The notes under the pieces are model-generated. The model searched no databases. It was not told where the DNA came from and saw only the letters and a program-made list of their open reading frames with translations. Below are positions 1-19,180 of a stretch of DNA of 64,000 bases, in pieces. Position numbers and translations under genes: made by a program. Numbering within the stretch: position 1 is the stretch's first letter; every line of letters starts with the position of its first letter. Origin of the DNA: Quercus robur (lineage: Eukaryota; Streptophyta; Magnoliopsida; Fagales; Fagaceae); contig NC_065538.1 of the NCBI RefSeq assembly GCF_932294415.1, forward strand, positions 77,513,834-77,577,833. Reading direction: 5' to 3'.

Positions 1-1039
1 ATTTAATTTTATTATTATTATCTTTTTTTCTAAAATTAATAAATAAACGAAAATATTAAAAAAAAAAAAAAAAAAAGTTAACTGCAGAAACTAACAGCAC
101 ATTAACGGAAGACTTAATTAGAAATGAATGAAACTTAGAGGACTAAAATAACAAAACTCAAACTTAAAGGATTGAAATAAAAAATAGTAAAATTTAGAGG
201 GTGAGTTTTGGATTTTAGCCTAACTTGTAATATGTCCCATTTTCTTATTTATAAAGAAACCAAAGTTTAAAATGAACCATAAAGGGAGAGTGGACAATAT
301 GTAATACGTATTTTTACAGCTATCTAATTTAAATTTGACAAAGACAGGAAAGGCAATTGACATGTAATATTATTTGTTGACTTTGAAGCACAAATACATA
401 CAACTAAAATGACCTACACCTAGCATTCTTAAATACTGCAATAAATAATAAAAAAAGACTTTGCATTAAATTATGAAAATATTAAAGAAATATTTATATA
501 AAAATAACGGTCCGACCATGTGTACTAGGCTACTAATCATATAAAACCATTATTTATATATTTATTTTTTGGTAGAAAAATATGACCAATATTTACTGTC
601 ATCTCATAGTTACTAACATGAAATCTTGTAAAGATTCGTTGACTTTTATTAGGAGGGCAATTTCCCTTTCATTCTTTATTTTAGTTTATTTTCTGGTTGG
701 CTAGAGAGACAGCAAGAGTTGCTAAACGAAGGTGAACTATTTTAGCATAATTATTGGATGGGGAAAAGCTCCTAAGTTTTATGATGGGGCAAACCGCACA
801 AGCAGATCTGAAAGGCTCTATCTAAAACTAGGCCATTCTGATCCGGCCAGCTCAATTGGGTTGGGCCTAAAACCATGGACCCAGGTTGATTTAAAGTTAT
901 CTGCAAGCTCGAGGCTTGAACAAGGTAGCTATTAAGCACGATCCTTTGAGCGAGACAATTATGTAATCTGTTTGAGAATTGTTTATTTTGCATTGAGTTG
1001 ATAAAAAAATATAATTTCTAGTAATTTTTAGTTTTTTAT
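1..1039. other. AT-rich intergenic DNA, no gene recognised
   Basis: No supportable gene. There is a poly-A run near 57-77. The short open frame at about 732-935 starts at GTG and matches nothing I recognise. The stretch about 640-960 is less AT-rich than its surroundings and could be a transposon relic, but no terminal structure is visible. Confidence 0.5.
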
Positions 1040-1218
1040 GTTAAATGTGTTACAAAAATTGAAAAGCTAATTTATATATTTTTTTTATAAGAAAAAGCTA
1101 ATTTATTCAAAACTACTAAAATATAGATTATTTGCTAAAAATTTGAGATAAAAAGCAAAAAACAAAGCCTTTTTAAAAATTTACTAAGTGAAACACAAGA
1201 CTTTTCATTTTTGTTGTA

Positions 1219-4200
1219 CTAGTGGCTAACCCGTGCGATGCACGGGATAGTTAAATAAAAAATATAAAAATCTATTTTTCTGTTATAACTTGGCTATAAA
1301 AAAATGCTATAGTGATAACTTCACACAATGCTCAACTGCAATTAAATCTACCATTTACTATCAATATAATCTATGTTATCTTGCACATTTGTTTGCATAA
1401 CAAACAGGTTGTTTTCATCTTTTTAATTGAACAATCTATGATAGAGGAAAGAGATAAATTGTTCCATTGCAGGATGCATGATGAATGTCAACTTTCCCAA
1501 CTTGTGTAGAATGATGTTCTCTTTCCTCTTCTTTTGCACTGCACTACATTTGATGGTGACCTGTTTCACAAAACTTTTATTTTATTTTATTTTTTTTTTA
1601 CAGTGAGCATCCTAAAGTTGTTAACCAATACAGAAACTTGTATCCAATCGTATATACCAAGTGGGGTAAATGCCTCTATATCACCTAGAGCACGATTGTT
1701 TTAAAGCATTTTGAATCACAAAAGCACCTAATGGCTAAAGTGCTTTTGCCAAAAATGATCAAATAGTTCTAAGCAACAAACTTTTAATATGCAATCATAG
1801 TTCTTGTAAATCTGAAAATCTTAGGTAACTGATACTGAATCAATGAATTATGGATCATTTTTGCATAGAATCTATAATAAATAAATGACAAAAAAAAAAA
1901 AAAAAAAAAAAAAAGGAAGAAAGAAAAGGGTTTAAATTAATCAATAAACAAATTAGGCTAACTAAGTTGGAGAAACATGTTTCATAGAAAGAGAATCTTG
2001 TATTTGCTAATTAACCTTTCATGGTGCTACCTCAATACACAACAAAGATATGAAATTTTCATTGATCTAAATGCTCAAAGAAATATAGAGTTGAGAACTA
2101 TTATATCATTTAATTATATGTGTCTCAAATTACTTCGTTTCTATAAGGTTTTGATCTTCACTACTTACATCAACAAAAGAATTGCTAAGCAAGAACCACC
2201 ATTAAATTTTGGCTTCAAAAAGATTTATATGCTTATATAACAGTGGTTGTGAACATTAGAAAGTGCTGACCATTATAATGTGCATTCTTCTGCTTCCCTC
2301 TACTTCTCTAGTTCCATCAATAGACTCAATCTCTATTTCATGCAATTCAGCCTCAACATTGCAAAACATTACTATGTCTGCCTATTTGTAAATGTTATTT
2401 GCAAGCATATAAATTTTCAACTTGTAGTATATTTATAAATGTTCTTCCTCTCTGACCATTTTTTATGTTCTCAATAATAATGTAATACTGAAATGGTTAC
2501 TTTAATTTAACTAAAATTTTTCTCAAATTTGAATCACATACACAAACCAAAATTCAATAATACATATAATTATTAAAGTATATGGGTTATGGTTAATAAA
2601 TGCAGGGAAATGTTTGTTTTAGTAACCTTTTCAATTAGGTGTCACATTGTTTGTCCCACAGACTAACACAATGACAAAAGCCAGACTCTTATCCAACCCA
2701 TATGCACAAAAAATATAAGGTAAATATTCGATTTTCCTTGATATCTATTTTCTAGGGATTTCTGTCAACTTCCTGAGGGCATATTTGCCTTATTTTGTAA
2801 GTGGGATTGTAGATGTCTTCGATTTTGCCCTCTTATCAACCTTAATCAAAACCTATAACCCAAATAATCAAGGGTGCTACTAGATGAACAAATAACAGAC
2901 CAAACAAATCAGCTCATATATCAATTATCAGTAACACACCCAAAATGATAAAAATCTAAATAGATTAAAATGTTAGATTGCAAAAGAACCTAACTGTTTA
3001 TTTTCAATTCAGTCAAAGAATTAGACAAACAAACAAAAAGAGAAGAAAGATATAATAACTGTTTCCAAAGCTTTGAGGGGCTTTAGCTAAGTCCTCATAC
3101 TTATACTCCATCTCCACCTTTGCAATATCTTTTAAATTAAAGCATGGACACAATAAAAATGAGTGAAAAAGAACATAAATTTTTGTAAAAGTTCAAAAAT
3201 TTGGGAATTTAGATTTGGATTATGTAACAAGAATAAAACAGTCAGGTATTGTATCTTAAAGGTGCTGTCTAACACAGAACAGATTGGATTGTTGGGTTGT
3301 TTTTTCTTTCTTTCCCACTAACAAAAGTAAAGTATTGTTTATGAGAAAAGTTTGAGTTGAAGCCAAGAGAAGAATATTTATAGATACAAAATATTATGGG
3401 CAATTCATATTGGAGTGGAAGAGATTGTACCTGTCAAAGTCTCTGTTTCAACACCTCTATAAAAAACATCCATTGGGATTAAAGTTGACCCTTGGGAGCC
3501 TAACCAAACTCTGCAGTATTGATTAAAATCTTATTACAATTCTAAATCTTCAGGCAATCATTATTACTTATACAATATCAATTAATCCAATATAGCAACT
3601 ATTTTGAAGTATCTGTGTCTCCTATTTTGAAGTATCTTTGAAACCTATTATTTGAATTATTTTTCCGTGCAATAGCAAGAGTTTGAAAAAAGAATAAAAA
3701 ATATTATAGTATGGAAGGGTAAAAGTGAAATGTAGAAAGCTTTAAAGGAGAAAAAACTCATGATAGGGAACCATATAAAGCTCCTTTCTCAAAGATTGGA
3801 TTATGGACACGATAGGACCGACAAATCTTTCCCATATAAATAAGACATGGGCAAATACACCATTCGGCAATGACACCACATCTTGCCTATTAACAAAAAA
3901 AGATGGAAAATCATAACCAAGAAATTGAGGACAAAGCCATGCTACTGCAATTAGCAACCCCCTCAATTGATATGAAAGAGAGAGCAATAATTTGATTATT
4001 AAAGAGAGAGCAATGTGGCCAATAATTGAAATTAGCAAACTCTACTACCGGTTCCAAACCCATCAATCTATGCTAATCATTCAAAAGAAACACTCCCAAA
4101 CATAACCCTAAATCATACTTAACAGCCAAAAGCAATAGAACAAAATTAAAAACTTACTAGTAATGTTTTCGGAGAAGTTTTGGTCTGATTATAAAGTCCC

Positions 4201-5392
4201 CTAGATTTTTCTCTCCCTCTCTGACTCTCTCTGCCCCTTATTAAGGCTCTCAATGAACAATAATAATGTAAGGCTCTTTTGGTTTTTTTTTTTTTTAAAA
4301 ACCACAAATTTACTCCAAATAAAGAGAATAGGTAAGGGGGAAAACCTAAAATTAAAATAAAAACATCACTCACCATTCTTTAAAATGCCAAGAGACGAAG
4401 CCCATGTAGAATTAACAATGAAACCTATTTATCTGATTTGTTAGCCACGCAAGAATTAGTATATAACGCAAGGCACAGGTATTTTTATATATCTAAAAAT
4501 TTCCAACTCAATATCCAAAGTTATATTGAGTGCGCTCTAGGCTGGTAATCAATGTAAAAATAATAAATAAACTAATATAGTTTTCAATTTTCAGTTTTTA
4601 ATTTATATTCTTTTTTCTATTATATTTCCACCAATTCCCTCTATATTCAATCAAGCAATATAATAACCCAAAAAGATAGCAAGAAAAAGTAATATATAGT
4701 TCAAACGATTCCAAACTAAATATTTTATAATCTTCTACAATTCACATCCAGAATTCAAAGTAACTATCATGAAGAATAAACTTTATAATCTCACTTTCAC
4801 AACTCCATAAATTTCATCCCTGTTTTCACACGCGCACATACATATATAGAAAATCCTATAATACTTCTACGTTTTTTGATGGTATAATTCTCACTATTAT
4901 CATCGCCATCAATTTTCAAAGGTTTTAGTCTCTACTGTCTTCCTGAATATAAATTAAAAAATTAAATTAAAAGAAACTTTTATAAACATATTAGAATCTT
5001 TACTTTGATGAAATTTGGAACTCTAACTTCAAATTTTTACTCATCTGACAATGAAAGTTGCGAGAGACTTGGAGGGCGGCAATCCATGGTGGCGGCAATC
5101 TGTGGTGGCGGCGGCGACGGTGGGAGAATCTGAGTTTTGGGTTTTGATTTTGGAGGAAGGAAATGGTGAGTTTTAGGTTTAGGGAAAGGAGATGTTAGCG
5201 TGTGAGAAAGAGGAGAGAATTTTTTGTTTTTTGGTTTTAAAGAGGCATTGGGTTTTCTAACGTGTATTTGGTGGGCAGAAATTAGATTTCTTTTTAAAAT
5301 CAAATTTAAAAAATAGAAAAAAAATTAAATTAAATGCTGACATGGAAAATTGTGGGAGCTTCAAAAGCTTCGGTTTTATATTTATATATAGA
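1219..5392 (-). mobile_element. Non-autonomous Helitron 1 (4.17 kb), second of a head-to-tail pair
   Basis: Read on the minus strand, the element begins TCTATATATAAATATAAAAC at 5392. It ends ...TTAGCCACTAG at 1219, with CTAG matching the Helitron CTRR end. A 7-bp-stem hairpin (CCCGTGC, loop ATC, GCACGGG; + positions 1230-1246) lies about 7 bp inside that end. The base after the end is T, as expected for Helitron insertion between A and T. No Rep/helicase reading frame is visible in the 4.2 kb, so it is non-autonomous. Small open frames inside (for example near 3742-4038 and 5037-5303, both minus) are not recognisable genes. Confidence 0.8.
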
Positions 5393-7132
5393 CTAGTCGC
5401 TAACCCGTGTGATGCACGGAACAACTAATGACTTTGAAAAAAAATAAAGAAATATTTAACTTCTATACTTTTCCATAGTTTAGAAGTGTTGTCTAACATT
5501 GAACGTTATTGAGTTGCAAATGCATAATTACCGAAACTTACAAAGTAATTTACAATTCTTAAATTAATAAAGCAAAACTCCCAATAGTTATATATTCACA
5601 CACTCAAAACAAATATAAACTGCAAATATATAAACAAAGACCATGATATGAGGAAGACACACCAAGTTTCAAATTTGAGTAACAATATGACTTTCTCGTA
5701 GTAATAACAATATAGACAATTCAAAACATGGAAGAATATCAAAATTATAATACCTAATTCTATTATCTTTTATGTTGAATCCAAACAAACAATTAATTGA
5801 AATTAATCCAAACAAATAATTAATCAACCAAAAATCATAGCTTTTAATAAGAAAAAAAAATCACATGAACCTAAATAAAAAGCATTTTAAGTGAAGAATT
5901 AAGATCAACTTACTGAGACGCAAATACCAAAACCCTAAGACTTAAAACTTTCCCTATGCTGGAAGACATAGGTTGCAGCTTTGATTTTTCTCCAAAAAAA
6001 TAGAGATGCTTTATTTTCCATGTACAATATAAAAAAATAATTAGTAAAAATTTCAACCCAAAAACCAAACCCATGAAACAATGTCAATATAAATATGGAG
6101 AATAACCCAAATACTCAAAAGAAAATCAATTCCAAACATAACAAAAGAATAAGGTAGAAAGAAAATCTCAAACATATATGAAAGCAAATAAAAAATTCGA
6201 AATAAAAGATAAAATTCATTAATAACAATATAAACAAATATCCACATATGTTGAATTGAAATTTTATTAATAATAACAATATAAACAAATTCGACATAAA
6301 ATTCATTATACAAAGAAGAAAGTTGAATTAGATTTGCATCTAGGAAAAGAAACCAAATAGGAAGTGTACCCGTGGGATTGGTACTTCTACTTCTTAATAG
6401 GCTTATCGTTTATGTTGAATCGGTTTAACAACTCTGGCTATGGGTTAACGCAACAAATAACCAAAAAAAAAAAGGGGTTTCCAAACCTAAGTAAATTAGG
6501 ATTCCTAAGCGTGATGTGCTGCACCCAAAAAAATAAATTTCAATTGTATTCAAATTTCAAAATTACAAATTCTGCAACCCAAAAGCACAAAATACGAAAG
6601 AATAATTACAAAATTACATGAATCAACTTGCGATTCGATTTCTGGGAGATGTGCTCACCTATGTTTTTGTGGGATTGAAGGTAGTGACAACGGATGGTTG
6701 GAAGGCTGAGAAAGAAGGATATTGGTTATTGGGTTGAAAGAGAGAGTCGAATAAAAGAGTGCCTTCCAAAGAGAGTTGAATTGTTTTAGGGAGAAAGAAT
6801 CGAATTATTTTTTTTTATTTTTTTATTTTTTGAGAAAGTGAGTCTTTTTTTTTTCTTTTTTTTTTTATAAATATTATCAACATTTGAGTTTGAGTTTAAG
6901 TTGGACTTATTAGAGAGAGGTAGAGTTTCACTCATTGTTAAGTTTTGGTTAAAATAATTTTGTTTAAAAATAATAATAATAATGAGTTTGAGTTTAAGTT
7001 GGACTTGTTAGAGAGATAGAGTTTTATTTCTTGTTAAGTTTGGACTAAACAAAAATAATTTTATTTAAATATTTTGCTGACGTGGAAAATTGTGAGAGTT
7101 TCAAAGGTTTCGGTTTTATATATATATATAGA
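5393..7132 (-). mobile_element. Non-autonomous Helitron 2 (1.74 kb), first of a head-to-tail pair
   Basis: Same family as the neighbour at 1219-5392. On the minus strand it begins TCTATATATATATATAAAAC at 7132 with A just before it. It ends ...TTAGCGACTAG at 5393. The subterminal hairpin lies at 5404-5420 with one imperfect pair. Both elements share the subterminal 5' block ending in CACAATTTTCCA. The CTAG end of this copy abuts the TC start of the next with no base between. No helicase coding sequence is visible. Confidence 0.8.
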
Positions 7133-7148
7133 TTAGCGAATGTTCTCT

Positions 7149-7275
7149 GGGAAAAATATACTTTACACTTGGTATATGTTTTCTCTCTCACAATTGGTGG
7201 GTTCCACTAAAGAGTGAGACTCATCAATTGTGAGAGAGAAGAAGTATATACCCAATGCAAGGTATAACTTCTCCC
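7149..7275. mobile_element. Foldback MITE, about 127 bp
   Basis: The two halves form a long imperfect inverted repeat, from GGGAAAAATATACTTTACAC on the left to ...GGTATAACTTCTCCC on the right. The paralogous copy at 10331-10467 shows the insertion predates the local duplication. Confidence 0.7.
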
Positions 7276-7927
7276 ACCTAAGTGGATGGTATGCCCACAT
7301 ATTGGCCCGTTACTCAAGAATTGCAGTATGATTAAATGTAACATTAACTTGCTTAATAAGCACAATAGATGGACCAGCGTTTCATAGCAAATGAACAAGA
7401 TAATGATTTATACCTACTCTGCTCAGGATTCCTTCATAATTATGAGATGTTTCTTTGTTTTTAGTCACTTTCAATTGTGACTCTAATTCTCTTCTTTGCG
7501 TCTGTGTTTGTTTCTATATATACTTGAGCTTTTTAGCCAATCAATGAAGTTAAGAAAAATATATTAAAAAAAAAAAAGTTCATTTGATCGAGCGATGGAG
7601 TGGCATCATTGATCTTTCTCTCAAATCATAAAGCATTTGAATTTTGAAAACCAACGTCCTTCTGAAAACTACTTTTACGGTCTGCAAGTGTTTGGACTTG
7701 GCAAATCATGTTATCCACAATCCCGCAAGCTACAAAATACAAATTCTAATATTCCTTTGAATTCCTCAGTCAAACAAAAAATATTCCCACAATGTGCTCT
7801 GAGGAAAAATCTAGGAAATTGATTGATACAGAAATTTTGGCCTAAGAATTCTTCCAAGAAATTATGTATCAACAATAGTGACTCCATGATTTGAGAGACT
7901 TGGCCATTTTCATTTTGGTAGTATTAA

Positions 7928-8915
7928 GAGCATTCACATCAGTTCTTCTAAATTTTTTGTCTATTTTACACGAAAAAACCTACTTTTTCTATTTTACACA
8001 TCCACTTTTACAAATCACTCACATCAGTTTATCTATTTTACACATTTATTTATTAAAATATTCATTATTTTACTAATTTTTATTATTCACTCCCTCACTG
8101 CCCCTCTTTCTCACAAACCCACAGCCACCATCACCACCCAGCCACCATCACCACCATCATTAGAAACCAAACAAAAATCAGATCAACCCACACATACCGA
8201 TCAACCCACACGAAAAATCATTAGAAATCAAAGAAAAATCCGATCAACCCACACGAAAAATCAGATTCAACTTTAGATCAACCAACACCGATCAACCCAC
8301 ACAAAGAAAAATCAACGCCGATCAAACGCCATCGTCTCCACGCCTCCACACATACCCAGATCAACCCACAACCCAAATCAACCCAGACCAAGCAAACCCA
8401 CACAAACCAAGACCAACCCACACCATAAACTCAGATTAAACCACCATCGAGACCTCCCCACGTTGCCGCCATCGATCATCGACCCAAACCCACACCGCCA
8501 CCATCGAGACCACGCCACGCGCCGATCTCACCACGCTGTGACCCACAGTGCCGATCTCGCCACGTTGTGAACTCCGGTGGCATGCTTTGAACGAGAGAGA
8601 GAGATGTGAGAGAGGGAGAGAGAACTGAGGATGAAAGGTTTTTGTGGGTTTTTTGTGAGAGAAAGAGAGAGCACAGAGAGGGAGGTGAGAGACAGTGGAG
8701 AGGAGAGAGAAAAAACTTTAAAAAACTAAATACACGGGCTACAGTGACCGTGTAAATTTACACAGGTACTGTAGCTCGTTGAAAAATTTGGACGATTTTA
8801 CATATTTTTAAACGGACTGATGTGGAGTATTTTTTGGTTCAAAATGTGTAAAAGTAGCTAAAATGTGCATTTTACACATTTATACACAATTATCCAAGAG
8901 CTAATGTGAATGCTC
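7928..8915. mobile_element. Tourist/Harbinger-like non-autonomous element, 988 bp
   Basis: The ends are GAGCATTCACATCAG and, in reverse complement, GAGCATTCACATTAG. Both sides carry a TAA target duplication (7925-7927 and 8916-8918). The second duplication copy has no insertion here (gtagtagtaagaatgc at about 11130). Inside are a CA-rich stretch (8100-8560), a GA-rich stretch and the motif tacagtgaccgtgtaa, shared with related elements at 9392, 45464 and 50768. No transposase frame is visible. Confidence 0.8.
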
Positions 8916-8920
8916 TAAGA

Positions 8921-8948
8921 ATGCAAAGTATGCTTTCAAGAATGATTC
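8921..8948 (+). pseudogene. CRK exon 1 stub at the duplication breakpoint
   Basis: These 28 bp match the first codons of the CRK at 11141 (MQSLLSRMI there, MQSMLSRMI here). At 8949 the sequence switches to the start of the second duplication copy. Nothing further of a gene remains. Confidence 0.75.
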
Positions 8949-9391
8949 TTCGTTAAATGTGTTACAAAAATTTAAAAGCTAATTTATATTTTTTTTATAA
9001 GAAAAAGATAATTTATTTAAAAAATACTAAAATATAGATTATTTGCTAAAAGGTTGAGAAAAAAAAGCAAAAAAACAAAACTTTTTTCAAAAATTACTAA
9101 ATTCATACTAGGTAAGGTTGAATAGTTCCTCCAGCGAAGCTGCAGGCATGAGGTACATTGAACTAAACTCAAATTAACCTATTTTTTAATGGTTGACAGT
9201 TGAGCACCACTACCTAAAAATGAGTGCCTACAGAAAGCCCTCCCCTTCGATATCAGTATTTAGGACACGGTTTGTGTCCAATGCCACACCCCAGTATTTA
9301 TTACTTCCTATCAATCATTGTTTGCATTTAGCGAAACACGACAAGACTTTTCCTTTTGTTGTACTGGTGAATGTTCACTAGGTCCAAGTAA

Positions 9392-10327
9392 AGCAACCAC
9401 ATCAGTTAGTGTATTTTACACATCTATTTTTATATTAAAAATTTACTTTTTTTATTTTACACATCCATTTTTACAAAATATCCACGTCAGTCCATCTATT
9501 CTATCACATCTTTTATTTATATAATCAATTTTCTCAATTTTTTTATTATTTCCCTCAACTAACCCCTATACATACGCTCTCTCTCTCACTATCCATTTTT
9601 TTCTAATTTGTTACTCTCTCTTTATACCCATCTCTCTACCTCTATACCCATTTCTAAATCAACTCTCCCTCTCGGTCTAAATCCACACCATCTCAGTCAC
9701 AAGCTCCGATCCATAGCTCCAATCAGGCAAGCACCGATCTCCCTAGCTCCGATCCACAAGCATCGATCTCCCTAGCTCCGATCCACAAGCACTGATTAGT
9801 TAGTGTATCTCCCTAGCTTCGATCAGGCTCCGATTAGGCAAGACCCATACCCACGAGCTCCAATCAGGCGAGACTCACGAGCTCTGATCGTTCTAGTCAA
9901 GCACCAATCGTTCCGATAAGCACCAATCTATCTCTTTGTTGTTTGTTCATTTGGGTTTGTTTGTGTGTGGGTGTGTTTGTGTATCTTTGTGTTTTTTTTT
10001 TTTTTTGGAGCAAGTGTATCTCTGTGTTGATTTGTCTGTGTAGATGTGTTTGTGTGTAGGTGTGTTTGTGTGCATCTGAGAAAAAAGAAGAAGATGAGAA
10101 GTTACTGAGTTTGTTGAGCCCAGAGAAGAGTGAGAAAAAAAGGAGTGAACGGGAGTAAAATAATAAATGGACGAGCTATAGCAACCGTTTATATTTACAC
10201 GGTTACTGTAGCTTGTATAGAGATATACACAATTTTAGAAGTACTATTGTGAGCATTTTTGAGACAAAATGTGTAAAAGTTGTGTTTTACATGATTTTGC
10301 ATCCACTAATGTGGATAGTGGATGCTC
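9392..10327. mobile_element. Tourist/Harbinger-like non-autonomous element, 936 bp
   Basis: Same family as 7928-8915. The left end is AGCAACCACATCAG after TAA. The right end reads GAGCATCCACTATCCACATT in reverse complement and is followed by TTA. It contains a repeated block around 9720-9840 (several copies of ctccgatccacaagca-like units) and the motif cacggttactgtagct. Confidence 0.7.
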
Positions 10328-10330
10328 TTA

Positions 10331-10467
10331 GGGAAAAATATACCTTACGTTATGTATATGTTTCCTCTCTCTCTCTCTCTCACAATTAGTGGATTCCACT
10401 AAGGAGTGAGACCCACCAATTGTGAGAGAGGAGAAGCATCTACTCAATATAGGGTATAACTTTTCCC
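10331..10467. mobile_element. Foldback MITE, paralogue of 7149-7275
   Basis: The same inverted-repeat structure, with a CT microsatellite grown in its left arm (about 10365-10380). Confidence 0.7.
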
Positions 10468-10527
10468 ATCTCAGTGAATGGTATGCTCCCATATTGGCCC
10501 ATTATTTAAGAATTGCAATATGATTAA

Positions 10528-10703
10528 GGTTGCATTTAGCATTAGCTTAAAAAGCCAAATTTTTTTTTTTTTACTATTTAATTTATTTTTACTACTATTC
10601 ATGAGTTCCACTGTATTATGTGAGCTACCTTTTAGTTTTATCTACAGTTCTTTCATCAAAAATTTTTTAATTTCAACTAAATAAGTTGTTCTCAAACATG
10701 CTC
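10528..10703. mobile_element. Small Tourist-like MITE, 176 bp
   Basis: Flanked by TAA on both sides (10525-10527, 10704-10706). It is absent from the paralogous position near 7333-7336 (gattaaatgtaac), which gives an empty site. The ends (GGTTGCATTT... and GAGCATGTTT in reverse complement) are weakly inverted. Confidence 0.65.
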
Positions 10704-11140
10704 TAAATGTAAAATTAACTTGCTTAACAAGTACTATAGATGGACCGGGGTTTCATAGCAAATGAACAAGATAATGATTTATACCTATTCTTATCAGGAT
10801 TCCTTCATAATTACGAGATGTTTCTTTGTTTTTAGTCACTTCCAATTATGGCTCTAATTCTCTCCCTTGAGTCTTTCCCCACTTGAGCAGGTGAGCTCTA
10901 ATATTTCTTTGAATTTCTCAGTCAAACAAAAATTATTTCCACAATGTGCTCAGTGGAAAAATCTAGGAAATGATTAATACAGAAATTTTGAAAATTCTTC
11001 CAAGAAATTATGTATCAATTTTAGTGACTCCATGATTTTTCGTATAAAATAATGACAAAAATATATTATAAGGCCTAAGGTGAAACAGGATAGGGTCCAT
11101 TTCGAGAGACTCGGCCATTTTCATTTTGGTAGTAGTAAGA

Positions 11141-13988
<2,848 letters not shown>

Positions 13989-15026
13989 TGGAGATGAGGG
14001 ATCCGTTTGATATCTCACAATGCCGACATTTGTTTTGTGTGTTTCCAGACTGGTCATGACATTGAAGACCTTACAAACTCAAGGTTATACCTTAAGTTTA
14101 TGGGGGTATTAGAGATAATATGGCCTTAGAAGCCCAAACCTGCTATAGGCCCATTTACTTGTAGAAGAAAGCAAACTAATTCAAGTGTTAGTCTACAATT
14201 TTCTAGTATAGAAACCCTATTTTTGATCATTGTAATATGTAAGTCTTATGCTAAAGATGTGAACAACAATTGCTTTCTGCTATAAACATATACTATTAGG
14301 CTGAACCTTGATTCTGGTTTTCTCATTTTCCTGACTCAAACTACTTTACAAGAAATAAATTTACTATGTTAAGCCAACAAATGCATGCGGAGATATTGTC
14401 CTAGAAACTAGCTTAAGAACTACCATGAATGGAGCATGAATTCTCTCTTTTTGGAGCATGGCCTATAGAAAGAAAATTAATAAATAACTTATAGCTAGTC
14501 CTATATAATGTCATTGTTGATTTTATTTTAAAATTGAACTTGATTATATTACTTTGACATATAAAGAACGTTCACAGAAAGTACGTTTGATCTGCTTATT
14601 TAACTCTGATATATTTTGACATACCATATAGACTATACAAGCACACCACATAGACTATTGGTGTCTTCACGGTCACTATCAACAACTTGCATACAATTTA
14701 GTACGCCCAAGACCCAACTGGTTTGATTCTTCAAAACATAAATAAGAAAAAACAAAAAAGACCCAACTATTTTCCAGTCAAGATTCCCTCTTTGAGCACG
14801 GCAGCTTCTGAGTGATGGTTAATACTTTAACCGCATAGAAAATTCTGCCAACACATTGTTGTCAATCATGGAATGTCACGCAGCCTTTTTGGACCACACA
14901 TTGATTGTTGTCAAACATGGAAAGTCATGCAACATTATAGGACCTCGTAAGCTAGAAATCTCTGCACATTTCTTTTTTCCATCTTTAGTGTCTTCAGCTG
15001 ATCCAATTTGTTATCAAATTAGGAAG
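13989..15026. other. Intergenic, 3' flank of one CRK and 5' flank of the next
   Basis: No gene seen. An in-frame open stretch precedes the ATG of the next CRK from 14856, but it lacks a signal peptide. It also contains an imperfect short duplication (tgttgtcaatcatggaatg and tgttgtcaaacatggaaag, about 14860-14930), so I treat it as leader. Confidence 0.5.
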
Positions 15027-18789
<3,763 letters not shown>

Positions 18790-19180
18790 AGAATGAGCTT
18801 GAGTTTGTGCAGCAAGATCTGGCTAGCAATTTTTTTATTTATTTATGGATAAATTGTTAGTTGGGATTAGAGAATTTAAAACTTAAGGGCTTGTTTGGTT
18901 TGAGCCAAAAAGGGGCGTATTTTGTATTCATTTTCAGCCTTTTTTTTTTTTTTGGTGAGATTCACCACTAAAAAACTTGTTTGACTTTGTATTTGTATTC
19001 AATTTTCATTAGAAGTATCCAAAAAAAAAAAAAAAAAAAGGATTTGAATACAAAAACTAAATACAACTTTGTGGTGTTTTCATTTTCTTGAAAATGAATA
19101 TAATGGCATTTTTGTTTAAAAAAAAAAAAAAATTCAAATCTATTGGTTCCTACTATTACTGACTTGTCACAATGGTGTGT

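Larger units (their letters stand above)
1040..8948 (+). repeat. First copy of a local tandem duplication (CRK 5' region)
   Basis: Host sequence at 1040-1218 plus 7133-7927 plus 8916-8948 is paralogous to 8952-9370 plus 10331-11168. Shared landmarks include the start gttaaatgtgttac, the string ttttgttgta, a foldback element, and the block beginning gagagact before the CRK start codon. This copy ends inside CRK exon 1, 28 bp after the ATG, and runs directly into the start of the second copy. Helitrons (1219-7132) and a Tourist-like element (7928-8915) were added to this copy only. It retains about 245 bp (about 7500-7745) that the second copy lacks. Confidence 0.8.
8952..11140 (+). repeat. Second copy of the local duplication, upstream region of the 11141 CRK
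   Basis: Paralogous to 1040-8948. It lacks the Helitron pair: the empty site lies in ttttgttgtactggtgaatg near 9355-9374. It has its own insertions: a Tourist-like element (9392-10327), a small MITE (10528-10703), and about 220 bp around 9110-9330 that is absent from the first copy and has no clear termini. No other gene is visible. Confidence 0.75.

Noticed and set aside
3742..4038. Possible captured gene inside Helitron 1 (also 5037-5303, minus)
   Set aside because: Sequences are low in complexity or hydrophobic AT-driven translations with no recognisable domain.
11126..11140. Earlier start for the 11141 CRK
   Set aside because: It depends on a TTG codon; the ATG at 11141 gives a normal signal peptide.
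14856..15026. N-terminal extension of the 15027 CRK
   Set aside because: The extension lacks a signal peptide at its start and contains an internal imperfect repeat. The ATG at 15027 gives the normal CRK start.
18885..19135. MITE beginning gggcttgtttggttt
   Set aside because: The left end looks right, but I could not find a matching right end or target duplication.
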